Source: an uncultured Planctomycetales bacterium
GTDB lineage: Bacteria; Planctomycetota; Planctomycetia; Isosphaerales; Isosphaeraceae
Direction of reading: 5' to 3'
NCBI GenBank assembly: GCA_903926465.1
Contig: CAIYJE010000075.1
Coordinates: 1-36,359, forward strand
DNA length: 36,359 nt
Shown here piece by piece: positions 7,812-16,861 of the stretch. The translations under genes and the position numbers were made by a program. The number at the start of each line of letters is the position of its first letter. The stretch's first letter is position 1. Below the pieces are notes generated by a model that saw nothing but the letters and a program-made list of their open reading frames with translations, was not told the origin of the DNA and made no database searches.

Positions 7812-9869
7812 ATGTCGAGCCAATTTCATATTCATTCCGACCAGGCCCAGACTCAGACCGAACTGGTGGCTACCACGTACCCCTCGCGAGTGGTGATTGA
7901 GGGAATCTCTCCACAGGTGGATGGCGGGCGGTTCCCCATCAAGCGGATTGCCGGCGAAGAGGTGGTGGTTCGGGCCGATATCTTTGCCGAGGGACATGAC
8001 GATCTGGAGGCGGTGGTTCGGTACCGTCCGGCGGGGGCCGCCCATTGGGACGAGGTTTGGTTGGAGCGGCTGGGAAATGACCTCTGGCAGGGGCGATTTC
8101 GGCCAACCCAGATTGGCTGGTATGAGTATCAGGTGGTGGCCTGGGTGGATCATTTTGCGTCGTGGTACAAGGGGCTTGGCAAAAAGAGCGAAGCTGGCCA
8201 GGACGTGGAAAATGAGCTGCAGGAGGGGGCCCTGATGATCCAGGAGGCCGCCAGCCGGGCGAACCGACAAGACGGGCAAGAAGGTGCCTGGCTGATCGAT
8301 CGCGCAAGTCTAATCGAGGGGAAACAGGCCGGGAATGGTCGTGTGGCCGCCGCCCTGGATCCTGAGCTGCTGGCCAAAATGACGCGTCATGCCGACCGGA
8401 CGCACGCTCAGTATTCACAACCGATTCTGAAGATCCAGGTTGAGCGAGAACGGGCCCGCTTTGGGGCCTGGTATGAACTCTTTCCGCGTTCGACAGGCCC
8501 CAGCCAGGACCAGCACGGAACCTTTCGTGATCTGGAAGCGCGGTTGCCGTACATCGCGGAGATGGGCTTTGATGTGATTTACCTGCCGCCGATTCACCCG
8601 ATCGGTCGGGCGTTCCGCAAGGGGCCCAACAATAGCCTGATCGCTGGCCCGCAAGACCATGGCAGCCCTTGGGCGATTGGTGCGCCTGAGGGTGGGCATA
8701 CCGCGGTGCTTCCTGAGCTTGGCACACTGGCCGATTTTGACAAGCTTGTCGACTCCACGCATCGGCACGGGATGGAAATTGCGCTCGATATTGCGTTTCA
8801 ATGCTCGCCAGACCACCCCTGGGTCAAACAGCATCCTGCCTGGTTCAAGCACCGCCCAGACGGCTCTATCAAGTATGCCGAGAACCCGCCCAAGAAGTAC
8901 CAAGATATTTACCCGATCAACTTTGAAAGCAGCGACTGGAAGGGACTTTGGGAAGCGCTCCGGGATGTGTTTTTGTTCTGGGTAGAGCGTGGCGTGAAGA
9001 TCTTCAGGGTGGATAATCCGCACACCAAGGCGTTGCCATTCTGGGAATGGTGCTTGCGTGAGGTTTGGGACCGCGATCCATCCACCATTTTTCTGGCCGA
9101 GGCATTCACACGCCCCAAGGTCATGAAGTATCTGGCGAAGAGCGGATTCAACCAGTCTTACAGTTACTTCACCTGGCGCACGGATAAGCAGGGGCTTACG
9201 GAATACTTCACGGAGTTGTTCCAGACCGACGTTGCCGATTACATGCGGCCCAACTTGTTTGCTAACACGCCTGATATTCTTCATGAATATCTTCAAACCG
9301 GCGGTCGGCCCGCGTTTCTGATCCGGCTGGTGCTGGCGGCAACCCTGGGTTCTACGTACGGCATTTACGGGCCACCCTATGAGTTAAGCGTGGGGTTACC
9401 GGTCAAGCACGGGTCAGAGGAATATCTGGATTCCGAGAAATACCAGCTTCGGCACTGGGATCTGAACGCGCCTTGGAGCTTGCGGAATTCGATCGGCCGG
9501 ATCAACAAGATTCGTCGAGAGAACCCTGCGCTTCATGACACCAAAAACATCCGTTTCTTCGAGGTCGATAATCCGCACATCCTTTGCTACGGCAAGGCCA
9601 CGCCCGACCTGAAGAATTTGATCATCACCGTGGTCAACCTGGACCCGTTCCATACTCAGTCTGGCTGGGTGAAGTTGCCCGTAGACGAGCTGTACTTGAA
9701 TGGGGCCGGAGACGGGACCTATCTGGTTCATGACCTGCTCAATGATGAGCAGTATATCTGGAGCGGGGCTTCCAATTATGTGATTCTCAATCCTCATGAG
9801 AAGCCGGCGCACATCTTCAGGGCCAGGCGCAAGGTTCGATCCGAATCTGATTTTGAAGCCTACGAATGA
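7812..9869 (+). CDS. glgE: Alpha-1,4-glucan:maltose-1-phosphate maltosyltransferase GlgE
   Basis: GlgE transfers maltosyl units from alpha-maltose 1-phosphate to the non-reducing end of alpha-1,4-glucan with release of phosphate, in the cytoplasm. The 685 residues match the family's usual 660-700. The N-terminal beta-rich domain (about 20-120) has the GlgE pattern PQVDGGRFPIKR and the later WYELFPRS segment leads into the GH13 barrel. The expected catalytic residues are in place: nucleophile D401 in KIFRVDNPHTK, acid/base E430 in IFLAEAFTRPK, and D488 in ANTPDILHEY. Their spacing matches that of actinobacterial GlgE. The stop lies 19 bases before the maltokinase gene, which supplies the substrate, so the two form an operon. 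The ATG at 7812 has only a weak ribosome site. No TreS or branching enzyme lies in the window. Confidence 0.96.
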   Translation: MSSQFHIHSDQAQTQTELVATTYPSRVVIEGISPQVDGGRFPIKRIAGEEVVVRADIFAEGHDDLEAVVRYRPAGAAHWDEVWLERLGNDLWQGRFRPTQIGWYEYQVVAWVDHFASWYKGLGKKSEAGQDVENELQEGALMIQEAASRANRQDGQEGAWLIDRASLIEGKQAGNGRVAAALDPELLAKMTRHADRTHAQYSQPILKIQVERERARFGAWYELFPRSTGPSQDQHGTFRDLEARLPYIAEMGFDVIYLPPIHPIGRAFRKGPNNSLIAGPQDHGSPWAIGAPEGGHTAVLPELGTLADFDKLVDSTHRHGMEIALDIAFQCSPDHPWVKQHPAWFKHRPDGSIKYAENPPKKYQDIYPINFESSDWKGLWEALRDVFLFWVERGVKIFRVDNPHTKALPFWEWCLREVWDRDPSTIFLAEAFTRPKVMKYLAKSGFNQSYSYFTWRTDKQGLTEYFTELFQTDVADYMRPNLFANTPDILHEYLQTGGRPAFLIRLVLAATLGSTYGIYGPPYELSVGLPVKHGSEEYLDSEKYQLRHWDLNAPWSLRNSIGRINKIRRENPALHDTKNIRFFEVDNPHILCYGKATPDLKNLIITVVNLDPFHTQSGWVKLPVDELYLNGAGDGTYLVHDLLNDEQYIWSGASNYVILNPHEKPAHIFRARRKVRSESDFEAYE

Positions 9870-9888
9870 AGCTTGAGGAGTGACGCAA

Positions 9889-11448
9889 ATGACCCGATCC
9901 CAGCCGGACTGGAGAACCAGTCTAGGCCCATGTCTGAACGCTCTTGAGTCTGATCTCCTGCCGCGCTGGATAGTGGACCGCCGGTGGTATCAGGCCAAGA
10001 GTCGGGGCATTGCGGGGGTCTTGCTGGTCGATGGAATCACGCTTTGGTCCACGGACGGACTGGCGCTTGTGATTGCATTTGCAGAAGTGCAGGCCAGAGA
10101 CGGAGGATCGGACCTTTATCAGATCCCGCTGGTGATTAGCCACGAGGATCCTGGGCCTGTTGCTGAGTCTGCGCGGATCGGTCGTCTCCAATTCGGGGAT
10201 GTGACGTATTATCTGCTCGACGGACTGGCCGTGCCGGCGGTGGTCCTGTGGTACCTGAACCAGATAACTGGTGGATTTTCGACTCAGACAGAGCAGGCCT
10301 GGCTCACCGGCGGGGCAACGAAGATTCTTTCTGACCTGATGGGAGCGACTGCGCCTGAGCCAATCCGGCTGAGTGGCGCAGAGCAGAGCCATTCGAATGT
10401 CATATTTGGGGACCAGCTCTTGCTGAAGGTCTTCCGCAAGCTGGATGCCGGAACGAACCCCGATCTAGAGATCGGGCAATTCCTGACAGAGCAAACCGGC
10501 TTTCGCAGCACGCCCCGCCTGGCTGGCTCGGTCACGTATCAGCGTGTCGATGGCCTACTCTTTGCCACCGCGATGCTGCAGGAGTTTGTACCAAGCCGGG
10601 GGCAGGGCTGGGAGTGGATGCTTGGGCTGATTGGCCATGCATTAGATGCCGCCACTGGCACGGAACCAGATTGCGAGAGCCGCTCAATGGAGGCGCTTGG
10701 GCTGGCACTCAGTGACGCCCGGTTGCTCGGTCAGCGCACTGCGGAATTTCATACCGCCATCGCATGCACGGACGATGATCCCGAATTTTGCCCCGAGCCT
10801 TTCGGCATTGAAGACTGGCAAAACAGCCGACAAGAGTTGCTGGCCCAGGTTGGGCGAACGCGAACCTCACTCGCCCATTCTAACCAAGCTCCCGCGGCAT
10901 TGAGGGCAGAGGCCGACACGGTTCTGGCGGCCATCCTGGACTGGCTCAAGGAACAGGATCAACTGCCGCTGCCAGCCGGTGCGGGCCAGAAGATCCGGGT
11001 GCACGGAGACTATCACCTGGGCCAGACGCTCAGAACCGAATCCGATTATATCTTGCTCGATTTTGAAGGGGAGCCCTCGAAGCCGATTGAAAGCCGACGC
11101 CGCAAGCAGAGTCCTTTGCGCGACGTGGCAGGCATGATTCGATCTTTTGATTATGCGGTCTATGCGGCCTTTGACAAAGCCTGCCAGAACCGCCCGCACC
11201 AGATGGAGCAACTTCAGCAGGCGGCTCGCCGGTTCAGCCCCGCGCTGATTCAGGCTTTCAAAAACTCTTACCAGCAGCATTCAGACGGTTCCACCTGGAG
11301 TCCTGGCGGCCTTGGGCGAGACCTGGTGCTTGGCCGCTTGCTTCTCGAAAAGGGCATTTACGAGCTGGATTATGAGTTGAACAACCGGCCAGACTGGGCC
11401 TCAATCCCACTCAGGGGCCTGCGGGAACTGGTCATGCCCAGCGCATGA
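9889..11448 (+). CDS. mak: Maltokinase (maltose 1-phosphate synthesis)
   Basis: Maltokinase phosphorylates maltose with ATP to alpha-maltose 1-phosphate, the donor used by GlgE encoded immediately upstream. The product is 519 residues. I prefer the ATG at 9889 because GAGGAG at 9875-9880 sits eight bases before it; the GTG at 9880 overlaps that site. The N-terminal cap motif WIVDRRWYQAKSRGI is typical of the family. The kinase core shows the catalytic HGDYHLGQ (H372, D374) and the metal-binding DFEGEP (D391). The protein is longer than mycobacterial Pep2/Mak (about 450 residues), with extra sequence around the middle. Free-standing Mak next to GlgE, without TreS fused or adjacent, means that maltose or trehalose must be supplied by genes elsewhere. 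That last point is inference. Confidence 0.92.
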   Translation: MTRSQPDWRTSLGPCLNALESDLLPRWIVDRRWYQAKSRGIAGVLLVDGITLWSTDGLALVIAFAEVQARDGGSDLYQIPLVISHEDPGPVAESARIGRLQFGDVTYYLLDGLAVPAVVLWYLNQITGGFSTQTEQAWLTGGATKILSDLMGATAPEPIRLSGAEQSHSNVIFGDQLLLKVFRKLDAGTNPDLEIGQFLTEQTGFRSTPRLAGSVTYQRVDGLLFATAMLQEFVPSRGQGWEWMLGLIGHALDAATGTEPDCESRSMEALGLALSDARLLGQRTAEFHTAIACTDDDPEFCPEPFGIEDWQNSRQELLAQVGRTRTSLAHSNQAPAALRAEADTVLAAILDWLKEQDQLPLPAGAGQKIRVHGDYHLGQTLRTESDYILLDFEGEPSKPIESRRRKQSPLRDVAGMIRSFDYAVYAAFDKACQNRPHQMEQLQQAARRFSPALIQAFKNSYQQHSDGSTWSPGGLGRDLVLGRLLLEKGIYELDYELNNRPDWASIPLRGLRELVMPSA

Positions 11449-11479
11449 CCAGCCGAGCCCCTTCGGTTGAACCGCTTTT

Positions 11480-12805
11480 TCAGGGCTGCCGCCGTTTGAT
11501 GATCAGTTCCCAGGGCCGCGCGGTTGCCAGTTCTTGAAGTTCCCTGGTCAGCTTGGGGTCGTTGGCAGGCAAGTGCAGGTCGTCTGTGAAGTCGGCCGTT
11601 TGAATGGCGGCCCGCCAGGCGCTATAGCGTGCCTGGTTGCGAGCCTCAAGCTTGGTTCGAAAGGTGGCCGCCTCGGTTGCAAAGAATGGAGCCGATTCCG
11701 GGAATGAGAGCTGGGCGTGGGCCTTGCCTGCGCTCGACTGAAAGGTACCGAGCGACTGCTCTGCCTGATCGCCAGCCTGGCCAAATGCTTCATACTGGCC
11801 ATCGTCCAGGCCATCAATGGTCAGATCAAGCCTGTTGAAGGTCGCCCCGATCGATTCGAGTTTGACCGAATCCTGGTCAACATCCGCAGGGAGTGGCCAG
11901 GGGAGGCCGGTGGTCCAGGTAAGCCGAAGCAAGGCTTCTCCGGGCGATTGAAACTGGATTCTGCCCGATTTGACTTCGCGCGACTTTGCGTCAATCTCTG
12001 CGCTGGCGAGCGGCGGAATGGGTCCCAACCCCTTGAGTAGGTTGGCCGCCATCAGCAAGTGGCCTGTGCTATTGGGGTGCACGGCATCCCCTGCCAGGTA
12101 AAAGCTAACTCGTTCTTGTCGACGCGCCTTCAAATGTTCATTCAGCTTGGTGTGTAGATCAATCACACGCAAGTTGGGCAGACTCTGAAGTGTCTTGAGC
12201 CAGGCGGCAAAACCTGCCAGGGTGTCATCGTAGTTGATGGCTGCAAACTTGTAGCCGTAATGGGTTGCATTCGCGTCTCCCGACTGTCGACGGTAGGGGT
12301 CAAACGGTGGCGGGGTCAGCAGCACAATCTGGGGAATGCCGGCCCGCTTGGTCCGCTCAATCAGTTTATTTACGCCCGCCTGATAGGCTGCCATCGGTGC
12401 CAGTTCCGGCGGTAAATAGTTGCCGTCGTTCATCCCGAAACAGGCCACCAGGACATCGGGTTCCCAGTTTTCCACATCTCGTTCAAATCGCTCCTGCGCA
12501 TCCGGCCTGCGTGGGTCATGGTCGGGTTCACTGGTGCCAGAAATGGTCTCGCTACTAATGCCGTGGTTGATAACCGTCTCGTTTCCCGCGGGAAACCGGG
12601 TGAACAAGAAAGCTTCAACGTCGTTGATATAGCCACCCGCCTGGGTAATGCTGTCTCCAAAGAAGAGGATCCGGGAGTTCCGCCCCCAGGGGAACTCAGG
12701 CTCGTCTATGGCGAACGCTGGGGCCAAGCAGCCCAAGAAGAACAGGCAGGCGGTAATCGCGAATGTACGGGAGATCGAGTAAAGTCGAAGCTGACTGAAC
12801 ATCAT
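11480..12805 (-). CDS. Secreted SGNH/GDSL-type hydrolase
   Basis: The product is a predicted exported esterase or acetyl-hydrolase of the SGNH family, about 441 residues. Block I is FFGDSITQAGG (catalytic serine S52), the glycine block follows in NHGISSETI, the asparagine block is GMNDGNY, and the C-terminal catalytic pair appears in DAVHPNSTGH. Catalysis therefore looks intact. I take the ATG-ATG pair at 12805 as the start because GGAG precedes it; an in-frame ATG at 12826 and a more distant start at 12892 lack ribosome sites. The N-terminus is a signal peptide ending in APAFA; FFLGC within it is a poor lipobox. Residues beyond about 290 form an extra beta-rich or helical region seen in related planctomycete proteins. 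The gene converges with the maltokinase gene and diverges from the CocE-type hydrolase. The substrate is unknown. Confidence 0.88.
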   Translation of the reverse strand: MMFSQLRLYSISRTFAITACLFFLGCLAPAFAIDEPEFPWGRNSRILFFGDSITQAGGYINDVEAFLFTRFPAGNETVINHGISSETISGTSEPDHDPRRPDAQERFERDVENWEPDVLVACFGMNDGNYLPPELAPMAAYQAGVNKLIERTKRAGIPQIVLLTPPPFDPYRRQSGDANATHYGYKFAAINYDDTLAGFAAWLKTLQSLPNLRVIDLHTKLNEHLKARRQERVSFYLAGDAVHPNSTGHLLMAANLLKGLGPIPPLASAEIDAKSREVKSGRIQFQSPGEALLRLTWTTGLPWPLPADVDQDSVKLESIGATFNRLDLTIDGLDDGQYEAFGQAGDQAEQSLGTFQSSAGKAHAQLSFPESAPFFATEAATFRTKLEARNQARYSAWRAAIQTADFTDDLHLPANDPKLTRELQELATARPWELIIKRRQP

Positions 12806-12970
12806 GGAAGCTCCGAATGGCAGTTCCATAGAAAGGCGTGATGGTCTCGAACCGCTTTTGATCGTACGCCTTGAATGACCCTGGGTCGACACCCCTCTCC
12901 TTGACAGGCCGCAGACACGTTATCTCATCTTTTGAACGGTTCTTGGGAAACTCATGAGGAACAAACCGAA

Positions 12971-14845
12971 ATGCGGAATCTAGCACCTGTTTCTTTCTGG
13001 ATTGTTGTGATTGGGCTGACCGTGTGGGTTGAGAAATCCGAGGCGCAAGGCCTGGACTGGGTCCAGTCGCACTACACCAAGTACGAATTCAAAGTTCCAA
13101 TGCGTGATGGGGTCAAGCTATTCACCTCGGTCTATGTGCCCAAGGATGAGACCAAAACTTATCCGATGATGCTTAACCGAACGCCCTACTCTGTGCAACC
13201 GTATGGCGTGGATCAGTTCAAGACCGACCTGGGTCCTTCGCCGCTCTTCGGCAAGGCGGGCTATATTGTGGTGTACCAGGATGTGCGGGGGCGCTGGTAT
13301 TCCGAAGGAGAGTTTGTGAACATGCGCCCGATTCTTGAGCACAAGGGGGACAGATCGGCGATTGATGAAAGTACCGATACATACGATACCATCGAATGGC
13401 TGCTCAAGAATGTGCCCAGGAACACGGGCAAAGTGGGGATGTGGGGAATTTCTTATCCAGGGTTTTATACGGCGGCGGGTGCAATTGATGCTCACCCCGC
13501 GCTGGTTGCAATTTCGCCTCAGGCGCCGGTGACCGACTGGTTTACGGGTGATGACTGGCACCATAACGGGGCGTTATTTTTGCCGCACGCGTTCAACTTT
13601 TTGTCGTCCAACGGCCGGCCTCGCGTGTTCCCTCCCACGCGTTCGAATCCCCCATTCGATTATGGCACGCCCGACGGTTACAAGTTTTATCTTGAGCTTG
13701 GACCGCTCTCGAATGCCGACAGCCGTTATTTCAGGGGAGACGTGGCGTTTTGGAATGAGATCATGAACCATGGCACGTACGACGACTTCTGGAAGGCTCG
13801 TAACTTGCGGGCGCATCTGAAGCAGATCCGGCCTGCCGTGCTGACGGTTGGCGGATGGTACGACGCTGAGAACCTTTTTGGTGCGCTTGAAACTTACAAG
13901 AAGATCGAAGCAAACACGCCAGGGGGGAACAATGCGCTGGTCATGGGGCCTTGGCTGCACGGCGGTTGGTCCAGAAGCGATGGGGCGACGCTGGGCCCAC
14001 TCTCATTCGATTCCAAGACGGCCGAGTTCTACCGAGAGTCGATCGAGTTTCCTTTCTTCGAACACCACATGAACGGAGCCGCCGATCCCGGCTTGCCCGA
14101 GGCCTTCGTGTTCGAGACCGGGCGTGACCAATGGCGAAGGTTTGACACCTGGCCTCCACGGCCAGTTGCACGTTCCATTTACCTTGGAGAGGCTGGCACT
14201 CTTGCCTTTGAGGCTCCCAAGACAGACGCCCAAGATGCCTTCGATGAGTATCTGAGCGACCCCGCCAAACCGGTTCCCTACAGTGAAGCCGTTCAAGTGA
14301 CCATGGCCGGCGACTATATGACCTATGACCAGCGCTTTGCCTCACGCAGGCCCGACGTGGTGGTGTATCAGACCCAACCCCTGGAACAAGATCTGACCAT
14401 TGCCGGCCCCATCGAAATTGACCTGGTTGTTTCCACCACAGGCACCGATTCCGACTTCGTTGTGAAGGTCATTGACGTTTTTCCAGATCGGAACCCGCCT
14501 TCGCCGGCACCCGATAAGCCCGTCGTCATGTCCGGATTCCAGCACATGGTTCGGGGCGACGTTTTCCGTGGCAAGTTTCGCGATGGACTTGATCAGCCAA
14601 AACCGTTCACGCCCGGTGAACCCACCCACCTGCGGTTCACACTGCCAGATGCTTGCCATACCTTCAGGCCCGACCATCGCATCATGATCCAGGTGCAAAG
14701 CACCTGGTTCCCGCTGGTCGATCGGAATCCCCAGACATTTGTGGATATCAACAAAGCCACCGAGACCGATTTTCGCAAAGCCACCCAGCGCATCTACCGG
14801 TCCAAGAGCAATGCATCACGGATTGAACTGCCCGTGATTCCTTGA
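12971..14845 (+). CDS. Secreted CocE/NonD-type alpha/beta hydrolase (X-Pro dipeptidyl-peptidase-like)
   Basis: The 624-residue product belongs to the CocE/NonD (X-Pro dipeptidyl-peptidase S15-like) serine hydrolases, which cleave esters, amides or acylated peptides. The nucleophile is S161 in MWGISYPGFYTA, the acid lies in GGWYDAENLFG and the histidine in GPWLHGGWS, so the triad is complete. The C-terminal part, about 390-600, is the jelly-roll PepX_C domain (LTIAGPIEIDLVVSTT, RIMIQVQSTWFP-type sequence). The ATG at 12971 begins a hydrophobic signal peptide ending near EKSEA and is preceded by GAGGA; an upstream in-frame ATG at 12932 would add a hydrophilic leader and is less likely. It diverges from the SGNH hydrolase gene, with 165 bases between starts. 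The natural substrate cannot be read from sequence. Confidence 0.92.
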   Translation: MRNLAPVSFWIVVIGLTVWVEKSEAQGLDWVQSHYTKYEFKVPMRDGVKLFTSVYVPKDETKTYPMMLNRTPYSVQPYGVDQFKTDLGPSPLFGKAGYIVVYQDVRGRWYSEGEFVNMRPILEHKGDRSAIDESTDTYDTIEWLLKNVPRNTGKVGMWGISYPGFYTAAGAIDAHPALVAISPQAPVTDWFTGDDWHHNGALFLPHAFNFLSSNGRPRVFPPTRSNPPFDYGTPDGYKFYLELGPLSNADSRYFRGDVAFWNEIMNHGTYDDFWKARNLRAHLKQIRPAVLTVGGWYDAENLFGALETYKKIEANTPGGNNALVMGPWLHGGWSRSDGATLGPLSFDSKTAEFYRESIEFPFFEHHMNGAADPGLPEAFVFETGRDQWRRFDTWPPRPVARSIYLGEAGTLAFEAPKTDAQDAFDEYLSDPAKPVPYSEAVQVTMAGDYMTYDQRFASRRPDVVVYQTQPLEQDLTIAGPIEIDLVVSTTGTDSDFVVKVIDVFPDRNPPSPAPDKPVVMSGFQHMVRGDVFRGKFRDGLDQPKPFTPGEPTHLRFTLPDACHTFRPDHRIMIQVQSTWFPLVDRNPQTFVDINKATETDFRKATQRIYRSKSNASRIELPVIP

Positions 14846-14887
14846 TGCCCGTAACGCATCGAGATGTTTTGCGGCGATGGCGATCCG

Positions 14888-15598
14888 TCATTCTGGGTGA
14901 TCAGCTTCTGGCCGAGGGATGAGCAGAGGAAGTACTCGAAGGATTTCTGGGATTTGCAGAAAATTCTCGGGTGATTTGAGTAGTACAGGTTTGTTGTACA
15001 ACTTGACAAGCTTCTGGCTGAATTTCTTCAGAGCCATTCTCCAGCGGTCTGCCTCTTGAGTATTTGGGGCAAATGGACCCTGAGCGTAGTAATGCTCTGA
15101 TCGCGATGGAAACACACTGGCCATCGAAGCGCCTTGGGATGTCAACACGCTAATCGCTAACGTTTCTTCCTCGGGGGTGAGCCAGCCTGTCTGAACCCGA
15201 TCAATCTGCCGATCCTTCTCGGGAACCAAAGAGAGCAGCTTGGTGATCCCCAGCCGGTGAAGCCTTAGAAACGTATGTGGGTTATAGCAGTCTAGACGCG
15301 GTGGATATGCAAGCTGGGGATTTTTGGAGAGGAGATAGTGCAGGTGGGTTGTGCCACTTCGAGGCAGTCCAATGACAAAGATCGTTCGAGACCAGACCTC
15401 GTCTTGGACTGGCGTGAGTTCATACTCTGGTTCAAACAGTGAGAGTGTAGACGTAGCCGCGCTTCCTACGGTTGCCGACAATGCGCGAGGCCAATATCTG
15501 GGGTCCACATGGAATGAGTTCGCGGCCAGGAGACTGGCCCAGTCTTCCAGCTTAAATCCGCTCAGAAAAGAAGGCTGGACTAAACTCAGAATGCCCAA
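14888..15598 (-). pseudogene. Sulfotransferase, C-terminally truncated
   Basis: The N-terminal part is a typical bacterial sulfotransferase of the planctomycete type. EDWASLLAANSFHVDPRYWPRA precedes the PAPS 5'-phosphosulfate loop, IFVIGLPRSGTTHLHYLL, near residue 75. The 3'-phosphate region begins at KPVLLKSPENFLQIPEILRV but breaks into LPLLIPRPEADHPE and stops at 236 residues. Relatives usually run to about 350-400 residues, with an FPDAKFVHIHRDP-like strand after this point, which is missing here. I found no remnant of that strand in other frames before the converging hydrolase gene ends 42 bases away, so a deletion seems likely. The start appears to be TTG at 15598, since a TGA lies upstream in frame and no ATG or GTG is available. 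It could still be expressed but is unlikely to be a normal enzyme. Confidence 0.65.
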
Positions 15599-15913
15599 GA
15601 CTTCAACCCCATGCCGTTTACAGTTTGAAGCACCGGGAACTTTTATAGCGGCTCACGATGGAGTTGCACATGTATAACCCTTTCGTGAACCGAAATAGGC
15701 AGACGTGAGTCACTCTGCATCATGCAGAATCGCCACCGTAGATTCGGCTGTTCTCAATCATGAGCAGACTTTATCCCGGCAAAATGAGTTGAGGCGTGTC
15801 AGGTTGCACGGGTTCAAGATTGCCTACAGATTCCCAGGATCAGCGGTTATGATCGAGCCTATTCCCGATCTCTCCGAACACCGTTCGATCATTCTTTGCA
15901 AGGCTCTTCAGAG
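15599..15913. other. Intergenic region carrying palindromic element R2
   Basis: This 315-base spacer lies between the divergent truncated sulfotransferase and the next plus-strand gene. Apart from palindrome R2 at 15648-15693, I see no gene and no convincing promoter pair. It is clearly lower in GC than the flanking coding sequence. Confidence 0.45.
15648..15693. repeat. Palindromic intergenic element R2 (compact form)
   Basis: This is an imperfect palindrome of about 46 bases centred on ACATGT at 15668-15673, with 17 of 23 positions able to pair by Watson-Crick rules. Its arms, GCGGCTCACGATGGAGTTGC and ATAACCCTTTCGTGAACCG, are diverged copies of those of R1 and R3 but lack the spacer between them. 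It lies directly upstream of the truncated sulfotransferase. Confidence 0.65.
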
Positions 15914-16828
15914 ATGACACAGGCCCTGTTCATGGCACTTGCCCTGATGTCGACCTTCCAGGTGGCAGAGATTGAACCGCAGCACGCCTCGAACCCGATC
16001 ATTTCCGGTTTGATGGCCCCTGGTTTTGATTTTCAGGGTGTCAAGGTTCCGCTACCCAAGCCGACACTCCAAGACTCCATGAACGCGCAAGAGCAGCGAG
16101 CTGCTTTGGTGGAGGCTCTCGGCCCCGAGGTTCCGATCGAGGAGTTTTTAAGAGACTCGGTGATGGCGCCTGTGATGGTCAAGGTTCGCAACGTTCCGTA
16201 CGGAGAGGGGGCCATTCGCCTCGTTGACCTGAGCTTTGTCGTGTACGGCAAACTGGATGAAATAGACCTGGGCAGGGCAAAACAAGGGGCTGCGGCCGGT
16301 GGTGGAGGTCAAGGGGGGAGCATGGCGTTCGAGGCCCGGACCATTGGCGTTCAAACGCTTCAAGCCAACGGGATTAAACCGGCCGGGGATCAGGATCTGT
16401 ATTCCCACCTTGCATTCAGCGTGATGGAAAAGATCGGTGTGGAGACATCCTGCCGGAGTTTCACCTCCATATCGCCAAAGTCGCTGATCGTCGCTCTGCA
16501 ATCGGTTCCGGAATTTCAAGCCGATGCTAAGCTTGCCAACCGCTGGTGGCCCATGGAAAAGCAGGGTGACAATCTGGTGCCGGGGGAAAGCCAGAACTAT
16601 CCGGGGCTGGCCGGCTATGCGAAGGTCAGCCAGCTAGATTTCCAGCCAGGCGCTCTGCTGATCGAGGCGCATCTTGCATTTGCCGAGCCCGAGAAATGGT
16701 TCAACGGGGGGGCGGCTTTGCGATCCAAGCTAGGACTGATCGCCCAGCTTCAGGTTCGAGCCCTGCGCCGGGAAATTAGCAAACAGCGGAAAGCGGAACG
16801 TCCCGAGGCTGAAAAAGGAACCGAGTGA
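15914..16828 (+). CDS. Exported protein of unknown function
   Basis: I do not recognise the family. The product is about 304 residues. The ATG at 15914 starts a short hydrophobic leader (MTQALFMALALMSTFQVAE) consistent with a signal peptide; a TTG at 15896 is in frame but less likely. The mature part alternates strands and helices. It includes a low-complexity glycine-rich loop, AAAGGGGQGGS, near residue 130, and a strongly basic, charged C-terminal helix (QVRALRREISKQRKAERPEAEKGTE). No metal or nucleophile motif stands out. It is followed in convergent orientation by the ABC transporter ATPase with only 33 bases between stops, so the two are not co-transcribed. A planctomycete-specific periplasmic protein is a reasonable guess only. 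Confidence 0.72.
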   Translation: MTQALFMALALMSTFQVAEIEPQHASNPIISGLMAPGFDFQGVKVPLPKPTLQDSMNAQEQRAALVEALGPEVPIEEFLRDSVMAPVMVKVRNVPYGEGAIRLVDLSFVVYGKLDEIDLGRAKQGAAAGGGGQGGSMAFEARTIGVQTLQANGIKPAGDQDLYSHLAFSVMEKIGVETSCRSFTSISPKSLIVALQSVPEFQADAKLANRWWPMEKQGDNLVPGESQNYPGLAGYAKVSQLDFQPGALLIEAHLAFAEPEKWFNGGAALRSKLGLIAQLQVRALRREISKQRKAERPEAEKGTE

Positions 16829-16861
16829 GGTTGGCGGCAAACGAGAACGCGGGCGAACAGC

